Below, in pieces: positions 18,300-28,333 of a stretch of DNA of 64,000 nt. The position numbers were made by a program, and so were the translations under genes. Where the stretch lies: NCBI RefSeq assembly GCF_014635285.1, contig NZ_BMCR01000004.1, positions 248,001-312,000 of the forward strand, read 5' to 3'. The notes beneath the pieces were generated by a model. That model did not search any database. It had not been told where the DNA came from and saw only the letters and a program-made list of their open reading frames with translations. The DNA comes from Stappia taiwanensis. Its GTDB lineage: Bacteria; Pseudomonadota; Alphaproteobacteria; Rhizobiales; Stappiaceae. Position 1 is the stretch's first letter, and the number at the start of each line of letters is the position of its first letter.

Positions 18300-19717
18300 C
18301 GAACTGGCGCCTCTCCCTCTGGCCCCGGTCGCTCGCCGGCCAGTTGATCGCCCTGCTGCTGATCGCCCTGGTGGTGGCGCAGTGTTTCACCTTGTGGATC
18401 TTCGCCGGCGAACGGCGGGTGGCGCTGGTGGAGATGGCCCGCAGCACCTTTCTGGCACGGGGCGCGTCGCTGGTACGGGTGCTGGAAGAGGCGCCGCAGT
18501 CGCAATATCCGGAGATTCTGAAGGCCGTCTCCAGCCACTTCCTCTGGTTCCAGGTGAACAGCAAACCGGCGCTCGCCGCCAGCGGAACCCGCCCGGCAGA
18601 GCGCCGTCTGGTGGAAATGTTCCGCGAGGAACTGGGAGACGACCGGGACATCCGCATCGATGTGATGGCCAAGCCGCCCAGCTCCATCCGCCATCCGCGC
18701 GCCACGGAGAGGCGGGCGCAGCGTCGCGACACGGAGGCGCGCGAGCGGCGCGACCGGCGCCGGCGCACCGGCATCATCGCGCTGGCGATGAGCGTCCCCC
18801 TCAAGGACGGCCAATGGCTGAACGCGGCGACCCGCTTCCGCCTGCCGCGCCATACCTATCTGCCGATGCTGGTCTCCATCGGCCTGATGGCGGGCGCGAT
18901 CGTGCTGATCATCGCCGTCACCATCCGCCGTCTGACCCGCCCCTTGCGCGAGTTGGCCGCCGCCGCCGATAAGCTCGGGCGCGGCGAGGATGTGGACCCG
19001 CTGCCGGAGACCGGTCCCGCCGAGGTGCGCGGCACGATCCAGGCCTTCAACGTGATGCAGGACCGGCTGACCCGCTTCGTCCGCGACCGCACCCGCATGC
19101 TCGGCGCCATCAGCCACGACCTGCGCACACCGATCACCTCCTTGCGCATTCGCGCCGAGTTCATCGAAGACGACGAAAACCGGGAGAAGATGATCGAAAC
19201 CCTCGACGAAATGCAGCACATGGTCGAGGCGACCCTGGCGCTGGCGCGCGACCAGTCCTCGCGCGAAGCGGCGGCGAAGACGGACCTCGGCGAATTCGTC
19301 GATGCCATCGCCGACGACTACCGCAGCACCGGCCGGCCGGTCACTTTCGAACGGCCAGCGGCCCGCATCGTCACCACCATTCGCCCGATCAGCCTGAAGC
19401 GGGCCCTGCGCAACCTCATCGACAATGCCATCCGGTATGGCGGCTCTGCCGATCTCAGTCTGGAAGAGCGCCCGGACAGCCTCGTGCTTTCGGTCAGGGA
19501 CAGCGGGCCAGGCATTCCCCCGGAGCGGCTCAAGGACGTGTTCGACCCGTTCGTGCGCATCGAGGAAAGCCGCTCGGAGGAAACCGGGGGCATCGGTCTT
19601 GGCCTGTCGATCGCCCGCTCCATCGTCCATGCCCATGGCGGCACGCTGACGCTGGGAAACCGGCAGGAGGGCGGTCTCCTTGCCCGGATCAGCCTGCCGC
19701 GCTGCGCCGCGTCATGA
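18296..19717 (+). CDS. Sensor histidine kinase
   Basis: 473 residues in the inner membrane. TM1 lies around residues 13-37. A periplasmic domain of ~150 residues has a strongly Arg-rich segment (residues ~134-158), and TM2 is at ~190-210. A HAMP domain follows, then the H-box AISHDLRTPITSLR with H274, the N-box LRNLIDNAIRYGG, the G1 box DSGPGIPPE and the G2 box GGIGLGLSIA. It should phosphorylate the response regulator it overlaps by four bases. The periplasmic basic stretch suggests sensing of an anionic ligand or a partner protein (inference). Confidence 0.92.
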   Translation: MTNWRLSLWPRSLAGQLIALLLIALVVAQCFTLWIFAGERRVALVEMARSTFLARGASLVRVLEEAPQSQYPEILKAVSSHFLWFQVNSKPALAASGTRPAERRLVEMFREELGDDRDIRIDVMAKPPSSIRHPRATERRAQRRDTEARERRDRRRRTGIIALAMSVPLKDGQWLNAATRFRLPRHTYLPMLVSIGLMAGAIVLIIAVTIRRLTRPLRELAAAADKLGRGEDVDPLPETGPAEVRGTIQAFNVMQDRLTRFVRDRTRMLGAISHDLRTPITSLRIRAEFIEDDENREKMIETLDEMQHMVEATLALARDQSSREAAAKTDLGEFVDAIADDYRSTGRPVTFERPAARIVTTIRPISLKRALRNLIDNAIRYGGSADLSLEERPDSLVLSVRDSGPGIPPERLKDVFDPFVRIEESRSEETGGIGLGLSIARSIVHAHGGTLTLGNRQEGGLLARISLPRCAAS

Positions 19718-19944
19718 ATGTCGCGTGTGCATCACCCAACCCTGCGTAGCGGTCACACCCCATTAAATACAACATACAGGTTGTATATTTTCGCCTGATA
19801 TGTGATGACCAAGCGCGCATCCGGCCCCGTGGTGACCGATGCCCGCCTCGATCGGCCACCATTTCGGGCCAACGATCCATGGTACGATTGCCTGACACAC
19901 GGGCCGATCAACGATTGGCAAGCACCCGAGAGGACCGGTGGCAG

Positions 19945-20352
19945 ATGAAAGATGGTACCGCGCATAACAGACGTGAGGCCCCGCGCCCGTCCGGTCCGGC
20001 AACCACGCCGCAGCCCCACGAGCGGCGTCAGGCGCCGCGCGCCCGCGCCGCCTGTCAGGTGATGGTCATCACCATGAAGGGGCCGGTCCCGGCGCGGATG
20101 CTCGATATCAGCGTCACCGGCTGCTGCATCTCCTCGCATCTGTTGCCGGATGTGGCCGTCAGCGCCCGCATCGCCATCATCACGCATGGGCTGGAGCTTC
20201 AGGCCGAGCAACGCTGGAAGGATGGCATCCTGTCCGGCTGGCGCTTCGTCTACAGCGATGCGGAGCAGAAGCGCCTGCGCCGCCTCCTCGCTCCGCACAG
20301 CCGGACCCGGACGCGCCGGGCGGACCGGCATTTCGGCCGCGCCATCACCTGA
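19945..20352 (+). CDS. PilZ-domain protein
   Basis: 135 residues. It carries the two cyclic-di-GMP binding motifs: RxxxR as R28-QAP-R32 and DxSxxG as D54-ISVTG. The beta-barrel core follows (ARIAIITHGLELQ, GWRFVYSD) and the C-terminus is basic. It is a likely c-di-GMP receptor acting on motility, polysaccharide or another protein partner. ATG 19945 is chosen because GAGGA lies 10 bases upstream, while the ATG 22 codons earlier lacks an SD. Single gene, convergent with malate synthase. Confidence 0.8.
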   Translation: MKDGTAHNRREAPRPSGPATTPQPHERRQAPRARAACQVMVITMKGPVPARMLDISVTGCCISSHLLPDVAVSARIAIITHGLELQAEQRWKDGILSGWRFVYSDAEQKRLRRLLAPHSRTRTRRADRHFGRAIT

Positions 20353-20376
20353 CCGGATCGAACGCGGCCGCGCCGA

Positions 20377-22557
20377 TCACCGAAGGCCGGCCGCCGCCTT
20401 GGCTTCCAACCGGCGCGCGTGCAACACCGGCTCGGTGTAGCCGGAGGGCTGTTCCCGCCCCTTGAACACCAGATCACAGGCCGCCTTGAAGGCAATCGAG
20501 CCATCGAAATCCGCCGCCATCGGCTGGTAGAGCGGATCGCTCGCATTCTGGCCATCGACGACGGCGGCCATGCGCTTCATCGTCTCCATCACCTGATCGG
20601 CGCTGCAAACCTCATGGCGCAGCCAGTTGGCGATGTGCTGGGAGGAAATGCGCAAGGTTGCCCGGTCCTCCATCAGACCGATGTCGTTGATATCCGGCAC
20701 CTTGGAGCAGCCGACGCCCTGGTCCACCCAGCGCACCACGTAGCCGAGAATGCCTTGGGCGTTGTTGTCCAGTTCCGCCTGGATCTCGTCCGCCGTCCAG
20801 TTGGGGCGCGCGGCCAGCGGGATCGACAGTATATCGTCAAGGCTGGCCCGTCCCCGCGCGCGCAGTTCCTGCTGGCGCGCGGCGACATCGACCACGTGGT
20901 AGTGCAGCGCGTGCAGCGTGGCGGCGGTGGGCGACGGCACCCAGGCGGTGTTGGCGCCGGCCATGGGGTGGCCACTCTTCTGCTCCAGCATCGCATGCAT
21001 CAGATCGGGCATGGCCCACATGCCCTTGCCGATCTGCGCATGGCCCGGCAGTCCGCATTCCAGACCGATATCCACGTTCCAGTTCTCGTAAGCCTGGATC
21101 CAGGCGGCACCCTTCATGTCGCCCTTGCGGATCATCGGCCCGGCTTCCATCGAGGTGTGCATCTCGTCGCCGGTGCGGTCGAGGAACCCGGTGTTGATGA
21201 AGCAGACCCGAGCGGCAGCGGCGCGGATGCACTCCTTGAGATTGACCGTGGTGCGCCGCTCCTCGTCCATGATGCCCATCTTCAGGGTGTTGGCGGCAAG
21301 GCCAAGCACCTCCTCAATGCGAGCAAACAGATGATCGGCGAAGGCCACTTCATCCGGGCCGTGCATCTTCGGCTTGACCACATAGAAGGAACCGGCGCGG
21401 GAGTTCATCCGCAGGCCACCGCCATCCGGGCCACCGGTGCCGATGTCATGCATGGCAATCGCCGCGGTCACCAGCCCATCGAGGATGCCTTCGGGGATTT
21501 CCTCTCCTGAAGTGTCCAGCACCGCCGGGGTGGTCATCAGGTGCCCGACGTTGCGCACCAGCATCAGCGAACGGCCATGCAGGGAAAATTCTTCGCTCCC
21601 GCCCGGCGCGGTGTAGCTGCGGTCGCCGGCCATCTTGCGAACGACGGACCGGCCGCCCTTGTCGAAGGTGGCGACCAGATCGCCCTTGTTGAGGCCGAGC
21701 CAGTTGCCATAGGCGATGACCTTGTCGTCCGCATCCACCACCGCGACCGAATCCTCGCAATCCATGATGGTCGAGACGGCGGACTCCAGCACCACATCGG
21801 CGATGCCGGCGGGATCCTCGCCGCCGATCGGGTGCGTCGGGTCGATGACAATCTCGATATGCAGGCCATTCTTGCGCAAAAGCACCGCTTCGGGAGAGGC
21901 CGCATCGCCGCGATAGCCGACGAACTGGGCCGGATCGGCCAGGGTCATCGCCCCACCCGTGCCGTTCTCGACCCGCAAGGCGCCCGCCTCGACACGCAAG
22001 CCCGATGCCGCGGTCCAGTCGCCGGTCAGCGGCACGCGCTCGTTCAAGAGGGTCCGGGCGAAGGCGATCACCTCCGCCCCGCGCGCCGGATCGTAGCCGC
22101 CGGCCTGCGGCAGGCTGCCCATGGCATCGGTGCCATAGAGCGCGTCATAGAGCGAGCCCCAGCGGGCATTGGCGGCATTCAGCGCATAGCGGGCATTGGT
22201 GATCGGCACCACAAGCTGCGGCCCGGCAAGCTCGGCAATCTCCGGATCCACATTGGCGGTGGTCACCGTGAAATCCGGTCCTTCCGGCAAGAGATAGCCA
22301 ATTTCAGTCAGGAAGGCCTTGTAGGCCTCAGCATCCACCGGCCCGGGATGGGCCCGGTGCCAGGCGTCGATCCGGCTTTGCATGTCATCGCGAATGGCGA
22401 GAAGCTCGCGATTGCGCGGCCCAAACTCCTCGACGAGCCCGGCAAGGCCGCTCCAGAAACGCTCCGCATCGACGCCGGTGCCCGGAAGCGCCTCTTCATT
22501 GACGAACCGGTAAAGGTTCTGCGCAACCTTGAGGCCAGCAATCTCGATCCTGTCCAT
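20377..22557 (-). CDS. glcB: Malate synthase G
   Basis: 726 residues, the normal length of isoform G (isoform A is ~530). It condenses glyoxylate and acetyl-CoA to malate in the glyoxylate bypass. Diagnostic segments are [19 protein letters not shown] near residues 127-145, the active-site region [17 protein letters not shown], and the late conserved [16 protein letters not shown] and [13 protein letters not shown]-like segment (here [17 protein letters not shown]). No isocitrate lyase is in the window. The gene is monocistronic, with no regulator next to it. Confidence 0.95.
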   Translation of the reverse strand: MDRIEIAGLKVAQNLYRFVNEEALPGTGVDAERFWSGLAGLVEEFGPRNRELLAIRDDMQSRIDAWHRAHPGPVDAEAYKAFLTEIGYLLPEGPDFTVTTANVDPEIAELAGPQLVVPITNARYALNAANARWGSLYDALYGTDAMGSLPQAGGYDPARGAEVIAFARTLLNERVPLTGDWTAASGLRVEAGALRVENGTGGAMTLADPAQFVGYRGDAASPEAVLLRKNGLHIEIVIDPTHPIGGEDPAGIADVVLESAVSTIMDCEDSVAVVDADDKVIAYGNWLGLNKGDLVATFDKGGRSVVRKMAGDRSYTAPGGSEEFSLHGRSLMLVRNVGHLMTTPAVLDTSGEEIPEGILDGLVTAAIAMHDIGTGGPDGGGLRMNSRAGSFYVVKPKMHGPDEVAFADHLFARIEEVLGLAANTLKMGIMDEERRTTVNLKECIRAAAARVCFINTGFLDRTGDEMHTSMEAGPMIRKGDMKGAAWIQAYENWNVDIGLECGLPGHAQIGKGMWAMPDLMHAMLEQKSGHPMAGANTAWVPSPTAATLHALHYHVVDVAARQQELRARGRASLDDILSIPLAARPNWTADEIQAELDNNAQGILGYVVRWVDQGVGCSKVPDINDIGLMEDRATLRISSQHIANWLRHEVCSADQVMETMKRMAAVVDGQNASDPLYQPMAADFDGSIAFKAACDLVFKGREQPSGYTEPVLHARRLEAKAAAGLR

Positions 22558-22878
22558 GGTGTCGGGCTCTCCAGCAATGTTCGGGCGCCAGCTCCGTGAC
22601 GGACGACGGCGGCGATGGTGTTTGAAATCAGGACCGCATCATCGAAAAGCGGGCATACCCCGTCAATCTGTCCTCAATCGAAAAGACTTCCTCCCTGAGG
22701 GAAACAATCCAGCACGCGGAGGAGCGAGGAAGGGACAGCCGGCGCTTGCAACCGGGCGGCGCATTCGTCATACGATAGCACTCTCGGCCCACCGTCTTCG
22801 CCCGGGCCCTTTCCCGATCCGGCCGTTCGCCGCGACGCCCCTCCCGGTCGTCCGTCGTCCTCACCTTGATGAGATCCC
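22558..22878. other. 321-bp divergent intergenic region
   Basis: Between malate synthase and the EamA transporter, holding the promoters of both. No gene, strong hairpin or repeat seen. Confidence 0.4.
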
Positions 22879-23802
22879 ATGCCCGTCACCGGTCCGTCCC
22901 TTCTGACCCGCTTTTATGCGCGCCCCATCCTGCTGCTGGTGCTGGTCACCCTGTTCTGGGCCGGCAACACCATCGCCGGCCGCCTTGCCATTGGCGAGGT
23001 CTCGCCGCTGGCGGTGGTGTTCCTGCGCTGGGTGATGGTGTCGGGCCTGATGGTGGTGCTTTACGGGCGTCAGGTGAAGGCCGAATGGCCAATGCTGAAA
23101 CAGCACCTGCCGGTGATGGCGCTGATGGGGACCCTTGGGTTCACCGCCTTCAACGCGCTGTTCTATGTCGCCGCCCACAGCACCACCGCGCTTAATCTCG
23201 GCATCCTGCAAGGGTCCATGCCGATGTTCGTTCTGCTCGGCGCTCTGGTCTTGCTGCGCGCGCCGGTGCGCGCGGTGCAGGTGCTCGGCGTCCTCGTGAC
23301 CATGGCAGGCGTCGCGCTGATCGCCAGCCAGGGCGATCTGTCCCGGCTGGCCACGCTGGAGGTCAATCCCGGCGACGGGCTGATGATTCTCGCCTGCCTG
23401 TTCTATTCGGTTTACGCGGTGCTCTTACGCAACCGACCGGCGGTGTCCGGAATGGTGTTCTTCACGGTGCTGTCGGTGATTGCCGCCCTTGTCTCCCTGC
23501 CGGTTTTCGCCATCGAACTGGTGCAGGGTACCGAGCAATGGCCGACCGCCAAGGGATGGCTGGTGGTGGGCTATATCGCGCTGTTTCCCTCGTTCCTGTC
23601 GCAGATCTTCTTCATGCGCGGGGTGGAGCTGATCGGGCCGGAGCGCGCCGGCGTCTTCATCAACCTGGTGCCGATCTTCTCATCGTTTCTCGCGGTCGCC
23701 CTTTTGGGAGAGCCATTCCATCTCTATCATGCGGCGGCACTGGCGCTGGTGCTGTTCGGCATCGCGCTGTCGGAACGCAAGCCGCGACCGGCGATGGGCT
23801 AA
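22879..23802 (+). CDS. DMT superfamily (EamA) transporter
   Basis: 307 residues with ten predicted membrane helices in two EamA halves. The first half starts TLFWAGNTIAGRLAIGEVSP; the second includes ALFPSFLSQIFFMRGVELIG and the FINLVPIFSSFLAV motif. It is probably an inner-membrane exporter of amino acids or other small metabolites; the substrate is unknown. It is transcribed in the same direction as the antiporter gene 114 bases downstream, but a shared transcript is not obvious. Confidence 0.88.
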   Translation: MPVTGPSLLTRFYARPILLLVLVTLFWAGNTIAGRLAIGEVSPLAVVFLRWVMVSGLMVVLYGRQVKAEWPMLKQHLPVMALMGTLGFTAFNALFYVAAHSTTALNLGILQGSMPMFVLLGALVLLRAPVRAVQVLGVLVTMAGVALIASQGDLSRLATLEVNPGDGLMILACLFYSVYAVLLRNRPAVSGMVFFTVLSVIAALVSLPVFAIELVQGTEQWPTAKGWLVVGYIALFPSFLSQIFFMRGVELIGPERAGVFINLVPIFSSFLAVALLGEPFHLYHAAALALVLFGIALSERKPRPAMG

Positions 23803-23916
23803 CCGGATCCGCGTCGGGCGCCGACAACAACCAGGATGGCCAAAATCAGGCAAGCGGGCGACAAATTCTCGCAATTTTGCCTCGCAACTGTCGCATGAAG
23901 CGGCGATAGGGAGAGT

Positions 23917-26469
23917 ATGAACGCACCGCTCGTCACCATCGGCATCGCCGGACTGCTCGTCGTCATCTCGCTGATCCAGCCGCTGGCGCGGCGCCTGCGG
24001 GTTGCCCCTTCCGTTCTGCTGGCCGTGGTCGGCGTTGCCATCGGCCTGCTTGCCACCTGGCTGCTCTATACGCCGAAGACCAACACCTTCAACGAAATCG
24101 CCGGGCTATTCGTCAACTTCCCGATGGATTCCCAGGCGATCCTCTATGTCTTCCTGCCATTGCTGCTGTTCCAGACCACCCTGACGCTGGACGTGCGGCG
24201 GATGGCCGAGGATGGCGGGGTGATCTTCGTCATGGCGGTGGTCGCGGTGCTGGTTGCCACCGCCTTCATCGGTTTGGCCCTTTCGCCGTTTACCAGCGTT
24301 TCGCTCATCGCCTGCCTGCTGCTCGGCGCCATCGTCGCCACCACCGACCCGGTGGCGGTCGTCGCGATTTTCCGCGACATCGGCGCCCCGGCCCGGCTGG
24401 GGCGGCTGGTGGAAGGCGAAAGCCTGCTCAACGACGCGGCCGCGATCGCGCTGTTCACGATCCTGCTCGGCGTGCTCACCGGCTCCGCCACGGCGGATCT
24501 GGAAACCGGCCTGATCCTGTTTCTCAAGAGTTTCGGCGGCGGTCTGGCCATCGGCTATATCGGCGGCCAATTGCTGATCCACGTGTTGCCGCTGGTGCGC
24601 GACTTCCGGCTGGCACAGGTGACCCTCAGCGTCGCCCTGCCCTATCTGGTCTATGTCATCGCCGAACATTTCGCCGGGGTGTCCGGCGTGGTTGCCGTGG
24701 TCGGCGCGGGTATCCTGATCAATCTGGTCGGCCCCTCCCGGGTCACCCCCGATGGCTGGACCTATCTCAACGACGTGTGGGAGCAGATCGCCTTCTGGGC
24801 CTCCTCCCTGATCTTCGTGCTGGCCTCGATCCTGGTGCCCAAGCTGCTGGTCGATGTGGGCTGGAACGATATCCTGCTGCTGGCGATCGTCGTCGTCTCC
24901 GCCCTGGCCGCCAGGGCGGTGATCCTCTATGCGCTCCTGCCCGTGCTTGCCGCGCTGAAACTGACACAGCCGGTCAGCCGCCCCTTCATGGCGGTGATCC
25001 TTTGGGGTGGCATGCGCGGCGCCATCACCCTGACCCTGGCGCTTGGCGTGACCGAGAACCCGGCGATCGACCCGGAGGTGCAGCGCTTCGTTGCCGTTCT
25101 GGCCACCGGCTTCGTGCTGTTCACGCTGCTGGTCTACGGCACGACGCTGAAGTCGCTGATCAAGCTGCTGAAGCTCGACCGTCTGGCGCCGCTCGACGCG
25201 GCAATGCGCAACCAGGTTCTGGCCTTCGCGCTCAACAACGTGCGTGAGGGGGTTGCCCGGGCGGTGACCCAGTATCACATCGCCCCCGGCCCGGCGGATC
25301 AGGTGGACGCGCCCTATAGGGCCCGCGCGGCGGAAGCTGCCGATGGCGCCGCCCATTCGGAGGATATTCTCGACCGGGACCGGGTCACCATCGGTCTGGT
25401 GGCGATTTCCAACCGGGAGCGGGAAATCGTCCTGCGCCACCTGCGCCAGCGCACCGCCTCGATCCACACCGCCGAGAACCTTCTGGCCAAGATCGGCCGG
25501 ATCGGCGACCGGGCGCGGGCCGGCGGCCGTGTCGAATACAACCGGGCGGCTCGCGCCTCGCTCGACTTCCCGGTCACCATGCGGCTGGCGCAATGGGTCC
25601 AGCGGCGGCTGAAATACGAGCGCTGGCTGGCCCGCCTGCTGGCGGACCGCTACGAGAGCCTTCTGCTCAGCCGCATCGTCCTTGACGAGTTGATCGCCTT
25701 CACCGGCGACAAGATCCCCCCGCTGCTCGGCAGCCGGGTCGGGGAAATCCTGACGGAAATCCTCGCCAACCGGCGCGAGGCAACCACCACCGCGCTGGAG
25801 GCCTTGCGCCTGCAATACCCCGACTATGCGGACAGCCTCGACCAGCGCTTCCTGCAAAAGGCCGCCCTCAGGCTGGAGGAAGACAACTATCGCTCGCTGT
25901 TCTCGCAGAACCTGATCGGCGCCGAGCTTTATTCGCACCTGTCGCAGAGCGTTCAGGAAGCGCGCGCGGAAGCCGACCGCCGCCCGCAGCTCGATCTTGG
26001 CATGCGCACGGAGGAGCTGACCGCGAAATTGCCGCTGTTCCATGACCTGCCCGCCGATCGCATCGCCGCGATTTCCCGGCTGATGCGCCCCCGGTTCGCC
26101 GTTCCCGGCGATCATCTGGTGCGCAAGGGCGAGCGGGGCGATGCGGCCTATTTCATCTCCTCCGGCGCCGTCGAGGTCGCAACCGGCGACCGGCGCATCC
26201 GGCTCGGCCGGGGCGAGTGCTTCGGTGAGATCGCCCTTCTGACCGGCGGGCCGCGCACCGCCGATGTGCATGCGCTCGGCTATTGTCACCTGCTGGTGCT
26301 GTCGCGCAGCGATTTCCGCAAGCTGACGGACAAGGACCCCACCTTGCGCGATCACATCGCCGAAATCGCCCGCGAGCGTCAGGCGATGAACGCCTCGCCG
26401 CCCGACGACGACCAGGCGCAGAACGAGGCCGATACGGACCGCAAGACGCTCCCCCCAGCTGCGGATTAG
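23917..26469 (+). CDS. CPA1 Na+(K+)/H+ antiporter with cNMP-binding C-terminus
   Basis: 850 residues. Residues ~1-420 form about 12 membrane helices with the CPA1 ion-site motifs ATTDPVAVVAIF and LVEGESLLNDAAAIALF, and later WGGMRGAITLTLAL. A long cytosolic, mainly helical region follows. Residues ~705-830 are a cyclic-nucleotide-binding fold (LPLFHDLPADRI, HLVRKGERGDAAYFI, GRGECFGEIALLTGGPRTAD). The protein exchanges monovalent cations for protons for pH or salt homeostasis. The tail suggests gating by cAMP or a similar ligand, as in related fused antiporters. The C-terminal ~25 residues are acidic. Convergent with the sigma-54 regulator. Confidence 0.9.
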   Translation: MNAPLVTIGIAGLLVVISLIQPLARRLRVAPSVLLAVVGVAIGLLATWLLYTPKTNTFNEIAGLFVNFPMDSQAILYVFLPLLLFQTTLTLDVRRMAEDGGVIFVMAVVAVLVATAFIGLALSPFTSVSLIACLLLGAIVATTDPVAVVAIFRDIGAPARLGRLVEGESLLNDAAAIALFTILLGVLTGSATADLETGLILFLKSFGGGLAIGYIGGQLLIHVLPLVRDFRLAQVTLSVALPYLVYVIAEHFAGVSGVVAVVGAGILINLVGPSRVTPDGWTYLNDVWEQIAFWASSLIFVLASILVPKLLVDVGWNDILLLAIVVVSALAARAVILYALLPVLAALKLTQPVSRPFMAVILWGGMRGAITLTLALGVTENPAIDPEVQRFVAVLATGFVLFTLLVYGTTLKSLIKLLKLDRLAPLDAAMRNQVLAFALNNVREGVARAVTQYHIAPGPADQVDAPYRARAAEAADGAAHSEDILDRDRVTIGLVAISNREREIVLRHLRQRTASIHTAENLLAKIGRIGDRARAGGRVEYNRAARASLDFPVTMRLAQWVQRRLKYERWLARLLADRYESLLLSRIVLDELIAFTGDKIPPLLGSRVGEILTEILANRREATTTALEALRLQYPDYADSLDQRFLQKAALRLEEDNYRSLFSQNLIGAELYSHLSQSVQEARAEADRRPQLDLGMRTEELTAKLPLFHDLPADRIAAISRLMRPRFAVPGDHLVRKGERGDAAYFISSGAVEVATGDRRIRLGRGECFGEIALLTGGPRTADVHALGYCHLLVLSRSDFRKLTDKDPTLRDHIAEIARERQAMNASPPDDDQAQNEADTDRKTLPPAAD

Positions 26470-26493
26470 GTGGCACGCAGGGCGCGGAAACGC

Positions 26494-27912
26494 TCACTCG
26501 CCGGCGCTTTCCCGTTCCTGTCCCCAGATCTGGATGCGCCGGTAGAGCGTCGAAGGGCTAACCCCGAGCGCATTCGCCGCCCGAGGAATGTTGCCGCCGC
26601 AGGCCTCGATGGCGTGTTCGATGGTCCGCCGGATTACCTGATCGAGCGGCTCGATTGCCTCCGGCGCCGGTCGCGATGTGCCGCGTCCCGAGCCCCCCGC
26701 CCCTGTCGGCGCCTCTCCGCCGGCTGTCACCGGCACCGCAGGTTCAGCCCCTCCGGCGAAGACGGGCAGCATGGTTTCATCCATCATCTCGCCGTTGTTG
26801 AGCACCACCGCACTGCGGATCACGTTCTGCAACTGGCGAATGTTGCCCGGCCAGGGGTAGGCCAGAAGCCGCTGTTCGCAGGCAGGGGTGAACCCCTTGA
26901 AGCTCTTGCCGTCCTCGCGGGAGAACCGATCCAGAAAGTGACGGGCGATCAGGATCACGTCATCGTCCCGCTCACGCAGGGCCGGCAGTTCCACCGGCAC
27001 CACATGCAGCCGGTAATAAAGGTCCTCGCGGAAACGGCCAGCGGCCACTTCCCCGATCGGATCCCGATTGGTCGCGCAGACGATGCGTACATCGACGGGC
27101 CGCACCTTGTCCTCGCCCACCCGCTGCACGGTCTTTTCCTGCAGGAAGCGCAGCATCTTCGATTGCAGCCGCGCGTCCATCTCGCACACTTCATCGAGAA
27201 ACAGCGTGCCACCATCGGCGGAGAGCACCGCCCCCTGCCGGTCCGCGAGGGCACCGGTAAAGGCGCCCTTGACGTGTCCGAAGATCTCGCTTTCCAGAAG
27301 ATCGCGCGGGATCGCAGCGCAGTTGATCGAGATCATCGGCCCACCGGACCGCTTGCTGAGCTGATGCAGGGCATGGGCACAGAGTTCCTTGCCCGTGCCG
27401 CTTTCCCCGGTGATGAACACGGTGGCATTGGTCGGCGCCGCATTGCCGATGATGCGGTAGACCGTCTGCATGGCATAGGATCGGCCGATCATGCCCTCGA
27501 ACCGGTCCGAGCCCAATTCCTGCAGCCGGTTTGTCAGGTTCAGCCGGTCGAAGGCATTGCGGATGGTCACACGCAGCCGATCGGCGCTGAACGGCTTCAT
27601 GACGAAGTCGAACGCGCCTTCGCGCATGGCCTCCACCGCCATGCTGACCGAGGCCTTGCCGGTGATGATCACCACCTCGCACGGAATCTCCCGCGCCTTG
27701 ATCTGCCTGAGCAGATCGAGGCCATTGCCATCCGGCAGATTGACGTCGAGAACAACGACGCCGGGCGCCTCGCGGCCAATGAAGGCCATCGCCTCCGCAC
27801 CCGTCGAAACCGCATGGACGTCCCACCCCTGAGGCGCGAGATACGCCTTGTAGGTTTCCGCCAATGCGCACGTATCCTCAACGAGCAGAACCTTGGGTTC
27901 GCTCCGAATCAT
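26494..27912 (-). CDS. NtrC/LuxO-type sigma-54-dependent response regulator
   Basis: 472 residues. Receiver domain with D56 (VLDVNLPDGNG), AAA+ domain with Walker A GESGTGKE, the sigma-54 contact loop GAFTGA (KGAFTGALAD), Walker B GTLFLDEV, and a C-terminal Fis-type HTH (NIPRAANALGVSPSTLYRR). It activates sigma-54 promoters when phosphorylated. No kinase gene adjoins it, so the partner lies elsewhere. The linker before the HTH (residues ~385-425) is Gly/Pro/Ala-rich. The divergent neighbour is the peroxidase operon, which may be a target (inference), but no well-spaced GG-N10-GC promoter was found in the gap. Confidence 0.9.
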   Translation of the reverse strand: MIRSEPKVLLVEDTCALAETYKAYLAPQGWDVHAVSTGAEAMAFIGREAPGVVVLDVNLPDGNGLDLLRQIKAREIPCEVVIITGKASVSMAVEAMREGAFDFVMKPFSADRLRVTIRNAFDRLNLTNRLQELGSDRFEGMIGRSYAMQTVYRIIGNAAPTNATVFITGESGTGKELCAHALHQLSKRSGGPMISINCAAIPRDLLESEIFGHVKGAFTGALADRQGAVLSADGGTLFLDEVCEMDARLQSKMLRFLQEKTVQRVGEDKVRPVDVRIVCATNRDPIGEVAAGRFREDLYYRLHVVPVELPALRERDDDVILIARHFLDRFSREDGKSFKGFTPACEQRLLAYPWPGNIRQLQNVIRSAVVLNNGEMMDETMLPVFAGGAEPAVPVTAGGEAPTGAGGSGRGTSRPAPEAIEPLDQVIRRTIEHAIEACGGNIPRAANALGVSPSTLYRRIQIWGQERESAGE

Positions 27913-28333
27913 GTCTGATCACCCACCCCTGTTCAAGCCATGGAACGCCGCAGCGGTCAGCAGAAACCTCCAACTCCGGGGAGGTTATCCGGCATCCCAT
28001 ACGGCGACCTTAGGGCATCGGGCTCCGGCACGAAACCGGCCAGATACACAATCACGGGTTAAAGGCTGATGCAAACACACCAAAGAGCCCACTCCTCCCC
28101 GGCGGGACCTCCATTTGCTTCTCGCCGGCCCTTCTACGCCTGCCATCGGAAGCCGGATCGGCACCTGGCTGCGCTGACCTTCCGCCAAAGCCTTCCGCAG
28201 TGCCGAATAACGATCACATCACAGCGCCAGCGTATTTTGACGGCTTCTGTTCAACATCCGTATTTCTGTCGAGTCCCCCAATCGCTCGCCGGCAAGCGCG
28301 GCAAGGCGGCAGAAAAAATGATGAGAGCCAGCC
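27913..28333. other. 421-bp divergent intergenic region
   Basis: Separates the sigma-54 regulator from the peroxidase operon. It must hold both promoters. A near-match to a sigma-54 promoter (ggcacctggctgc near 28160) has 9 rather than 10 bases between GG and GC. No supported gene. Confidence 0.4.

Noticed and set aside
24106-26355. 749-codon minus-strand frame opposite the CPA1 antiporter
   Set aside because: Antisense shadow rich in Gln/Arg/Gly/His with no recognisable domain.
28150-28175. Sigma-54 promoter before the peroxidase gene
   Set aside because: Spacing between the GG and GC elements is 9, not the required 10 bases.
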